64,000 nt of DNA from positions 19,426-83,425 of IMG/VR virus record IMGVR_UViG_3300008110_000025; one strand, written 5' to 3'. Positions 61,115 to 64,000 of this stretch are shown piece by piece. Each line of letters opens with the position of its first letter. Positions within the stretch are counted from its first letter, which is position 1. This DNA comes from a virus. Below the pieces are notes generated by a model. It was not told the DNA's origin. It did no database searches and saw only the letters and a program-made list of their open reading frames with translations. Both the position numbers and the translations under genes were made by a program.

Positions 61115-61609
61115 TTATAAAGCTAGTATCTTTTCGATTGACTCCAAGACCTGCTTCTGATTTTTAGGGAGATACAAGGGGACTGGGGTTCCTTCTCGTA
61201 TTAATGTCTGCTTGAATAACTTCCACGTATTGGGGAATCTATCATTAGCAAAACCTTTACACTCAATAACCCACTTAATCTTTCCCTTTGCATCATACCC
61301 AATAAAGTCTGGGGTATATGTGATATCTCGAACCTTTCCGTGGCCCTTATCTTCATAATCCCCACTAGGTTTAGTCTCCCAAGAACACTCAGGATACTCA
61401 AACCCTTGCATAATGACGAACTTCTTTTGTTCGTACTCGAATCTTAACTCATACTCTAATAGCTTACGATACGTGAACACCTCCAACATTGACTTAAACT
61501 GTATGCCGTCGACTACCTTTTGAGTAGCTTTTATTTTTCCGCGGCTTCCTTTTTTGGGACCAGCTTTTCGAACAGTATTGGATCGAGTTCTTGAATTTCG
61601 TTTAGCCAT
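61115..61609 (-). CDS. DUF1064-like PD-(D/E)XK nuclease, resolvase candidate
   Basis: A 164-residue protein. The catalytic pattern Glu43 (FKSMLEVFTYRKLL), Asp101 (YTPDFIG) and Glu116-x-Lys118 (VIECKG) is that of PD-(D/E)XK enzymes of the DUF1064/endonuclease I type, which in phages cut branched or recombining DNA. The first 30 residues are very basic (KRNSRTRSNTVRKAGPKKGSRGK) and overlap the upstream small gene by 79 bases, so a later start cannot be ruled out, but the basic tail makes sense for DNA binding. It is followed by a terminator. Confidence 0.75.
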   Translation of the reverse strand: MAKRNSRTRSNTVRKAGPKKGSRGKIKATQKVVDGIQFKSMLEVFTYRKLLEYELRFEYEQKKFVIMQGFEYPECSWETKPSGDYEDKGHGKVRDITYTPDFIGYDAKGKIKWVIECKGFANDRFPNTWKLFKQTLIREGTPVPLYLPKNQKQVLESIEKILAL

Positions 61610-61758
61610 TGTCGCTCTAGTTGTTTTGCAATTCTGATGTCTTGTACATCAAAAGTAGTGTAAGTACCAAGGTTGCTAAACAGATTTGCACAATTTTTTA
61701 ATATAGTGTCAATCTTCTCCCTAGTCTCTGGGTCTGTATAGTATTTAGAATCAGTCAT
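61531..61758 (-). CDS. Hypothetical small protein
   Basis: A 75-residue, mostly helical protein (DPETREKIDTILKNCANLF; DIRIAKQLERQWLNEIQEL) without a recognised family. Its ATG abuts the primase stop directly, and its last 79 bases overlap the nuclease gene in another frame. The tight placement argues that it is real. No motif suggests a function. Confidence 0.5.
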   Translation of the reverse strand: MTDSKYYTDPETREKIDTILKNCANLFSNLGTYTTFDVQDIRIAKQLERQWLNEIQELDPILFEKLVPKKEAAEK

Positions 61759-62742
61759 TTAAGGTAGCTGTATGTTAATTATTCTATTTGCACAATCTTT
61801 TCCATGATCTCTAACAAGATCTGATATATCCTTAGATCTGTAATGGGCTGGGATGATGACATTGATTAGCTGATACGTATTACAAATTTTGTTAGCCATA
61901 GTCTGGCCTGGATTTGTATCAGAATTAAAGTCATTATCATACAGCACAACTACTAAGTCAAACCTCGTCTTGAGATGATCAATAAACTTCTGACTAGGCA
62001 TCTGCATCTCACTCTGCATTGCTACTCCCTCGAATCCCAAAGCATTCAAGGTCATAACATCCTTTAGTGATGAAGCAAGAAAGACAATGTCTCCACTGTC
62101 TTTCAATTGGCCGTAGCCCTGGATATCATTTTTAGTAGTATTACTGAACCACTTACCCTCTATTTCCAACGGTCTGTAGATCTTATATCTCCCGTTGATA
62201 TTATATGCATAAGCTAGAGTGTGGCAGCTATACCTAACCTCATTAATCCAAAAGTAATCGATTGGCTCTACAACAAATTTAGTCAATAACTCTAGGTCTA
62301 TCCCAAACTTATTCCAGAATTTAACATCGTCTTGAGTCCACCTTCTACTACGTTTAGTAATCATAGTGGGTTTCCTTTCCTCAATAACTTGATCCCCATA
62401 GGTAATAGCCATCTGAGCCTTAGTCACAGTCCCCATGTGGAGTCCTAGTCCAAAGTCAGCATCTATTACCTTAAGTGCTTCTATAAATGTCAGATTATAC
62501 TTACGTTGCACGTAACTAAAACAATCATGGCTCTCCCCATTACCGAAATCCTTATACAATAGCTTACCATTGTACTGGATTATCGAGCAAGTTGGGGATC
62601 TATCTTGTCTGAGCTCACTGCAAAACTTGTCACCAGTCTTCTTAAAACTGTGACAATAGAACTTAAAGATATCGAACTCTGAAATCTTACAAAGAACAGA
62701 GTCTTTATCTAAGTAAGCATCGCTGTTCCTTATCTGAATCAT
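61759..62742 (-). CDS. DnaG-type primase with degenerate zinc and TOPRIM motifs
   Basis: I start at the ATG at 62742 (327 residues). The frame extends to 62787, but that part encodes the upstream terminator hairpin. The N-terminal region CSELRQDRSPTCSI and DFGNGESHDCFSYV aligns in layout with the CHC2 zinc domain, yet most metal ligands are missing. The TOPRIM part has Asp269-x-Asp271 (LYDNDFNSD) and SSLKD (224-228) where DnaG has an invariant Glu-Gly. It is probably a phage primase that makes RNA primers for replication; the SSLKD variant resembles TKSxKD forms I recall from other phage primases. It is flanked by small DNA-processing genes. Confidence 0.75.
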   Translation of the reverse strand: MIQIRNSDAYLDKDSVLCKISEFDIFKFYCHSFKKTGDKFCSELRQDRSPTCSIIQYNGKLLYKDFGNGESHDCFSYVQRKYNLTFIEALKVIDADFGLGLHMGTVTKAQMAITYGDQVIEERKPTMITKRSRRWTQDDVKFWNKFGIDLELLTKFVVEPIDYFWINEVRYSCHTLAYAYNINGRYKIYRPLEIEGKWFSNTTKNDIQGYGQLKDSGDIVFLASSLKDVMTLNALGFEGVAMQSEMQMPSQKFIDHLKTRFDLVVVLYDNDFNSDTNPGQTMANKICNTYQLINVIIPAHYRSKDISDLVRDHGKDCANRIINIQLP

Positions 62743-62747
62743 AGTTA

Positions 62748-62786
62748 CAAAAATAGAAAATGGGGAGCCGTCGCCCCCCATTCTCA
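62748..62786 (-). terminator. Intrinsic terminator, overlapping a -7-like box
   Basis: On the minus strand, AATGGGG-GGC-GACG-GCT-CCCCATT gives a long G-C-rich stem with a small internal mismatch, followed by TTTCTATTTTTG. It lies between the candidate ssDNA-binding gene (ends 62824) and the primase start (62742). The T-rich end contains TATTTTTG (62755-62748), which also fits the TAnnTTTG promoter box, so the same bases may both stop and restart transcription. Confidence 0.75.
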
Positions 62787-62823
62787 CTCTTAATCAATAA
62801 CAATATACACACACATAAACAAC

Positions 62824-63591
62824 TTAAACATCCCATGCATCAGCAGAATCACCTGCTTCTGTTGTTACAGGGTCAGCCACAATCATAGTTGGGGAATAAA
62901 CCTGTAACTTAAGATCTTTGTTATACTCAGCATTGAAAGAACCATAGTCCTCATTCAAAGCCTTGATAAACATGTCATCTCTCATTGGCTTGAGACGACC
63001 GAAATGACGGTTGTAGACAGCCTGATACTTGCCATCTTTAACACCTACAAGGACACGTAATTTGTTAGCACTGAGTACCTTAACATACTCTTGCAACTCT
63101 TTTACATCTCCCTGAGCAATAGCATCGATAGTATCAAATGATATCTCTCCACCAGCTGCCACGTTAGCCCAAGCCTTGGTAAAATTAATCAAAGTATCCT
63201 CACCAACATAAGCTTTTCTTGTTTTATCTGGATTTTTCCACCAGTCATAAGCAGGGACATCTGCACTCCATGTAGTCTGACCAATGTTGTTAGCCCACAT
63301 GAACTTACTTCCGTCTTTAGATGCACGGTGTTTAGCCTGCATCAGGATCTCAAATCTTGTAGTAAAAGACAAGCCTGCAACGTCAGACTTAAGCCAGAAT
63401 ACTAGCTTATTATAGTCCTCCTCGTTAAGAGTCACCTTATACTCAGGCTCAGTCTTAAGATTAATACCAAGCTCTGAAAGCTCTGATAAGTTAGGATTAA
63501 CTGCAACTACTGATACTGGGGCAACACCTGTGTATAGGGTTATTCCACCAGTTGATACAACTTCTTCTGAATTATTCGATTGAATAGCCAT
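62824..63591 (-). CDS. Candidate single-stranded DNA-binding protein
   Basis: A 255-residue protein. The order YTGVAPVSVVAVNP, then a region with FWLKSD, KFMWANNIGQTTW, RKAYVGEDTLINFTKAWANV and LRVLVGVKDGKYQAVYNRHFG matches a widely distributed phage family that I recall, usually found beside replication genes and sometimes labelled ssDNA-binding. The acidic C-terminal end (TTEAGDSADAWDV) with one aromatic residue is like the protein-contact tail of T7 gp2.5-type proteins. I do not see a clear OB-fold from sequence alone. It has its own terminator, which suggests high or separate expression. Confidence 0.55.
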   Translation of the reverse strand: MAIQSNNSEEVVSTGGITLYTGVAPVSVVAVNPNLSELSELGINLKTEPEYKVTLNEEDYNKLVFWLKSDVAGLSFTTRFEILMQAKHRASKDGSKFMWANNIGQTTWSADVPAYDWWKNPDKTRKAYVGEDTLINFTKAWANVAAGGEISFDTIDAIAQGDVKELQEYVKVLSANKLRVLVGVKDGKYQAVYNRHFGRLKPMRDDMFIKALNEDYGSFNAEYNKDLKLQVYSPTMIVADPVTTEAGDSADAWDV

Positions 63592-63642
63592 TTTTAATAA
63601 TTTTTAACGGTAATACATTTTATAAACTATGTCCCTTCCCTT

Positions 63643-63996
63643 TCACATCTCTGCCTCTGCATCAACAATCAAGTCAAGCAGATCAAGTTGGTTAGGATTT
63701 GTAACCACCTCACTATCTGTTAATCTAATTCCAGTTTTAGGAACTGTAGGTATAGTTACTGGGTTTTCTACTGTATCATCTACAATAGAGATACGTGTAA
63801 TCTTACGACGAGCACGTAGACCCTTAAGCTTTGGGTGCTTGAATACCTCTGCAACTTCTGCAGCTGAAAGGTTATACTTCTTAGCAATAGCGGCTCTGTC
63901 CATGCCGTTATTCAAATCCCCAAGAACTGATGATACAGTAATTACTGTGGTTGGTTGTGTTGCAACATCTTGTGCAACGGTAGCTTCAATTGCCAT
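63643..63996 (-). CDS. Small helix-turn-helix protein
   Basis: A 117-residue protein complete within the window (ATG at 63996). Residues about 22-55 read as a helix-turn-helix: SVLGDLNNGMDRAAIAKKYNLSAAEVAEVF, then a basic loop LKGLRARRK (shown in parts). The C-terminal half is acidic and probably flexible. It could regulate or organise the replication arm. It lies 51 bases upstream of the candidate ssDNA-binding gene and is the last gene seen before the right edge. Confidence 0.6.
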   Translation of the reverse strand: MAIEATVAQDVATQPTTVITVSSVLGDLNNGMDRAAIAKKYNLSAAEVAEVFKHPKLKGLRARRKITRISIVDDTVENPVTIPTVPKTGIRLTDSEVVTNPNQLDLLDLIVDAEAEM

Positions 63997-64000
63997 TTGA

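Noticed and set aside
62743-62787. N-terminal extension of the primase frame to 62787
   Set aside because: The extra 15 codons encode the stem of the upstream terminator; the ATG at 62742 gives a natural start just after a TATTTTTG box.

Overview
The window is one continuous stretch of a tailed-phage genome and most resembles a crAss-like phage (order Crassvirales) infecting a Gram-negative Bacteroidota host. Four things support this. The gene order runs terminase - portal - scaffold - major capsid - connectors/fibres - very large tail protein - internal virion proteins - three giant proteins. One giant protein carries the SDFDVDK active-site signature of the crAss-like virion RNA polymerase. 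Bacteroidota-type promoter boxes (TAnnTTTG, once with TTG exactly 19 bases upstream) occur in intergenic gaps. Shine-Dalgarno sequences are scarce. The standard bacterial code applies: TAG ends the terminase and capsid genes. I found no tRNA, CRISPR, integrase, repressor, insertion sequence or reverse transcriptase, and no gene-free stretch longer than about 110 bases.

Layout, plus strand (1-54557, late genes). Bases 1-2301 hold the end of a CARDB-type surface protein and a tightly overlapped lysis cassette (holin-like, Sec-exported endolysin, two spanin-like proteins). A promoter at 2307-2336 then leads into a GroES-like co-chaperonin and a chain of small overlapping genes (winged-helix, 48-codon ORF, zinc-binding, HU/IHF, possible small terminase) ending in the large terminase. 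The head module (6365-15018) contains portal, an internal structural protein, scaffold, major capsid protein, two further structural proteins, and a second abundant virion protein. Strong terminators follow the capsid gene and the second abundant protein. Fibre-type proteins, a metallophosphoesterase, ring/connector candidates, small basic proteins and a 1901-residue tail protein fill 15087-29626.

The virion cargo region (29639-54557) is the most striking part. It encodes a 1229-residue protein with a glycine zipper and a peptidoglycan-hydrolase-like domain, a 773-residue protein, and giants of 2320, 2473 and 1494 residues. Together they carry a RecB-type PD-(D/E)XK nuclease, an RNA polymerase with an N-terminal HExxH zincin, and a second HExxH zincin followed by a membrane helix. 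I infer that these are packaged and ejected with the DNA to breach the envelope, process other proteins, attack DNA and transcribe early genes.

At about 54570 a bidirectional terminator separates the late genes from minus-strand genes that run inward from the right edge (54589-63996). These are replication, nucleotide and host-takeover functions: a helix-turn-helix protein, a candidate ssDNA-binding protein, a degenerate DnaG-type primase, a DUF1064-like nuclease, rIIA- and rIIB-like proteins, a flap/5' exonuclease, an unrecognised conserved protein, uracil-DNA glycosylase and a MazG-like protein. The rest of the replication arm presumably lies beyond the right edge.
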